This document shows, piece by piece, positions 61,877 through 64,000 of a stretch of DNA of 64,000 nt. Both the position numbers and the translations under genes were made by a program. The DNA lies in NCBI RefSeq assembly GCF_009674485.1, contig NZ_WKJJ01000033.1, forward strand, positions 1-64,000, given 5' to 3'. Within the stretch, counting starts at the first letter, position 1; the number at the start of each line of letters is the position of its first letter. The notes beneath the pieces are model-generated. The model was not told the origin of the DNA. It made no database searches and saw only the letters and a list, made by a program, of their open reading frames with translations. This stretch comes from Pseudoduganella rivuli. GTDB lineage: Bacteria; Pseudomonadota; Gammaproteobacteria; Burkholderiales; Burkholderiaceae_D.

Positions 61877-63847
61877 ATGTCACTGCTTTCCCACCAGCTT
61901 GAACTGCTGTCGCCCGCCAAAACCGCTGAAATCGGCCGCGAAGCCATCCTGCACGGCGCCGACGCCGTGTATATCGGCGGCCCGGCGTTTGGCGCGCGCC
62001 ATAACGCCAGCAATCCGCTGGCCGATATCGCGGCGCTGGTGGAATTCGCGCACCGCTACCGCTCCCGCATCTTCGTCACGATGAACACCATCATGCACGA
62101 TTCGGAACTGGACCTGGCGCGCCAGCAAATCTGGCAACTGTATGAAGCCGGCGTCGACGCGCTGATCATCCAGGACATGGGCTTGCTGGAAATGGATTTG
62201 CCGCCGATCCAGCTGCACGCCAGTACGCAATGCGACATCCGCACCGTGGAAAAAGCCAAGTTCCTCGGCAACGCGGGCTTTTCCCAGCTGGTGCTGGCGC
62301 GCGAACTGACCATCGACAAGATCAAGCAAATCCACGCGGAAGTCGATACGCCGCTGGAATACTTCGTGCACGGCGCACTGTGCGTGGCGTTTTCCGGCCA
62401 GTGCTATATTTCGCACGCCGACACCGGCCGCAGCGCCAACCGCGGCGATTGCTCGCAGGCGTGCCGCCTGCCGTACACGCTGTCGGACAGCCAGGGCCGC
62501 GTGGTGGCCTATGAAAAACACTTGCTGTCGATGAAAGACAACGACCAGAGCGCCAACCTGGAAGCGCTGATCGATGCCGGCATCCGTTCGCTGAAAATCG
62601 AAGGCCGTTATAAAGACATGGGCTACGTGAAGAACATCACGGCCCATTACCGCCTGCTGCTCGATGAAATCCTGGAGCGCCGCCCGGAATTCGCCCGCGC
62701 CTCCAGCGGCCGCACCGAAGTGTTCTTCACCCCGGACGTCGACAAGAATTTCCACCGCGGCCACACGGATTACTTCGCTACCGGCCGCCAGCAGGATATC
62801 GGCGCATTCGATTCGCCGAAATACGTGGGCGTGAAACTGGGCACCGTGCAGCGCATCGGCAAGGATCACTTCGACATGCTGACCAATGCCCCGATGTCCA
62901 ACGGCGACGGCTTGAACTACATGAACAAGCGCGCCACTGAGGGTATCCAGGCCAACACGGTGAAACTGCTGGGCGAGCAGGACGACGGCCAGTTGTGGCG
63001 CATCTTCCCGAACGAGCCGATCGGTTCGCTGACCGGCCTGAAAGTCGACCTGGAAATCAACCGCAACGGCGACCGCCAGTGGGAAGCCGCGCTGAACAAG
63101 AAGTCCTCCGAGCGCAAGGTTGCCGTCAGCCTGGACTTGCAGGAAATCGACGGTGGCCTGCGCCTGGCCATTTCCGACGAAGACGGCATTTACAGCGTCA
63201 CCGACGCCGCCATCGCCCTGCAGCCTGCGCAGCAGGCGGAACAGGCCGAAGCGTCGCTGCGCACGCATTTGGGCAAGCTGGGCAACACCATGTTCGAAGC
63301 GAAGGACATCATGCTGTCGCTGTCGCAGCCGTGGTTCGTGCCGGCCGGGGCTATCAACGGCTTGCGGCGCGACGCGGTTGCCGCCCATGAAGCCATGCGC
63401 CTGGCCGCGTGGGAACGTCCGGAACGCAAGGCGCCGGTGGAACCGCCCGTGCCGTATCCGGAAACGCAACTGAGCTACCTGGCCAACGTTTACAACGAAA
63501 AGGCCCGCGCGTTCTACCACAAGCACGGCGTGCAACTGATCGCTGCCGCCTATGAATCGCACGAAGAACCGGGCGAAGTCCCGCTGATGATCACCAAGCA
63601 CTGCCTGCGCTTCTCGTTCAACCTGTGCCCGAAACAGGCCAAGGGTGTCCAGGGTGTGCAAGGCCAGGTCCGCGCCGAGCCGATGACCTTGGTGTCCGGC
63701 GACGAGCGCTATACCTTGCGCTTCGATTGCAAGCCGTGCGAGATGCACGTGGTGGGCGCGATGAAGACCAATATCCTCCATTCTCCGCCGCCGTCGGCCG
63801 TGCCATACAGCCCGCTGGTGTTCCACAAGCAGCGTCCGCGCGCATGA
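61877..63847 (+). CDS. rlhA: 23S rRNA 5-hydroxycytidine C2501 synthase (peptidase U32 family)
   Basis: A 656-residue protein, close to the 653 residues of E. coli RlhA (YdcP). I start at ATG 61877 (MSLLSHQLELLSPAKTAEIG), the usual N-terminus of the family, rather than the TTG at 61847. Signatures are GREAILHGADAVYIGGPAFG, the IQDMGLLEMD and LHASTQCDIR strands, YFVHGALCVAFSGQCYISHA and GDCSQACRLPY with the conserved cysteines for the Fe-S cluster, and SLKIEGRYKDMGYV. It hydroxylates C2501 of 23S rRNA using prephenate-derived chemistry. It overlaps the next gene by four bases. Confidence 0.92.
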   Translation: MSLLSHQLELLSPAKTAEIGREAILHGADAVYIGGPAFGARHNASNPLADIAALVEFAHRYRSRIFVTMNTIMHDSELDLARQQIWQLYEAGVDALIIQDMGLLEMDLPPIQLHASTQCDIRTVEKAKFLGNAGFSQLVLARELTIDKIKQIHAEVDTPLEYFVHGALCVAFSGQCYISHADTGRSANRGDCSQACRLPYTLSDSQGRVVAYEKHLLSMKDNDQSANLEALIDAGIRSLKIEGRYKDMGYVKNITAHYRLLLDEILERRPEFARASSGRTEVFFTPDVDKNFHRGHTDYFATGRQQDIGAFDSPKYVGVKLGTVQRIGKDHFDMLTNAPMSNGDGLNYMNKRATEGIQANTVKLLGEQDDGQLWRIFPNEPIGSLTGLKVDLEINRNGDRQWEAALNKKSSERKVAVSLDLQEIDGGLRLAISDEDGIYSVTDAAIALQPAQQAEQAEASLRTHLGKLGNTMFEAKDIMLSLSQPWFVPAGAINGLRRDAVAAHEAMRLAAWERPERKAPVEPPVPYPETQLSYLANVYNEKARAFYHKHGVQLIAAAYESHEEPGEVPLMITKHCLRFSFNLCPKQAKGVQGVQGQVRAEPMTLVSGDERYTLRFDCKPCEMHVVGAMKTNILHSPPPSAVPYSPLVFHKQRPRA

Positions 63848-64000
63848 CGCCCGCCATGGTGGTTTACCTGACGCGCCACGCGGAAAAAATGTCAGGACCC
63901 GACCCCGAACTGTCCGAGCGGGGTTTGCTGCGCGCCCGCAATATCGCGACCATGCTGCGGCGTTCCGGTATCGGCCATATCTATGCGACGCCGTTCCGCC
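63844..64000 (+). CDS. Histidine phosphatase superfamily protein, N-terminal part (cut by the window end)
   Basis: The 52 readable residues begin MTPAMVVYLTRHAEKMSGPD, with the RHAE(K) catalytic motif (an RHG-type histidine), then LSERGLLRARNIATMLRRSG and IGHIYATPFR, as in phosphoglycerate-mutase-like/SixA-type phosphatases. The start overlaps the rlhA stop (ATGA), so it is co-transcribed with rlhA. The rest of the gene lies outside the window. Confidence 0.85.
   Translation, partial: MTPAMVVYLTRHAEKMSGPDPELSERGLLRARNIATMLRRSGIGHIYATPFR

Overview
The window is a high-GC proteobacterial chromosome segment. I read it as a betaproteobacterium of the Oxalobacteraceae (Massilia/Duganella type). 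The reasons are the large TonB-dependent receptor of the Xanthomonas/Caulobacter type, a PEP-CTERM-like tail, an IS1595-type transposase end, a chromate-resistance cluster, and overall gene content and codon style. This assignment is inference; no rRNA or other marker gene is present.

Layout. 1-5.6 kb: the tail of a transposase, a periplasmic solute-binding protein, then a tandem glycine riboswitch in front of a DadA-like FAD dehydrogenase and an L-serine ammonia-lyase, and an opposing GAF histidine kinase. 5.8-8.5 kb: chromate resistance operon (chrB, chrA, short chrB-like gene). 8.6-11.5 kb: an AT-rich minus-strand island encoding a pesticin-type lysozyme, a secreted protein that may be its inhibitor, and a lipoprotein. 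Both edges of the island are broken copies of a hydrolase gene that is intact at 42.1 kb.

11.6-41.7 kb is one long plant-polysaccharide utilisation region. It has two membrane-tethered AraC regulators, a glycan-binding-like lipoprotein plus a 1054-residue TonB-dependent receptor, and a flavin-dependent halogenase. Its enzymes are a GH43-CBM6-GH43 protein, a GH5, a GH74-CBM2-GH5 fusion, a GH27 alpha-galactosidase, and GH51, GH62 and GH43 arabinofuranosidase/xylosidase-type enzymes. It also holds a TonB-like protein ending in PA14, a GH74 relic and a nucleoside-hydrolase-like secreted protein. The enzyme set points to arabinosylated/galactosylated xyloglucan or a mixed arabinoxylan-xyloglucan cell wall. 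The region is tied together by a ~300-bp intergenic element present in three full copies and one truncated copy. Each full copy carries the same four GTGCAG/CTGCAC half-sites with fixed spacing. I regard this as the most interesting signal in the window: a candidate dispersed operator/promoter cassette of the locus, possibly read by the two AraC proteins.

42-64 kb is more ordinary chromosome: the intact secreted hydrolase; an alcohol dehydrogenase/Old Yellow Enzyme pair with a divergent LysR regulator; a beta-propeller protein facing a cupredoxin-like/membrane protein pair; a large propeller-GGDEF diguanylate cyclase bracketed by two near-identical perfect palindromes; a phosphoesterase; a solute-binding protein and a Cache-domain protein; an M4 metalloprotease; a hybrid histidine kinase; a SUMF1-domain protein/lipoprotein pair; rlhA; and the start of a histidine phosphatase gene. 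I saw no tRNA, rRNA or CRISPR array.
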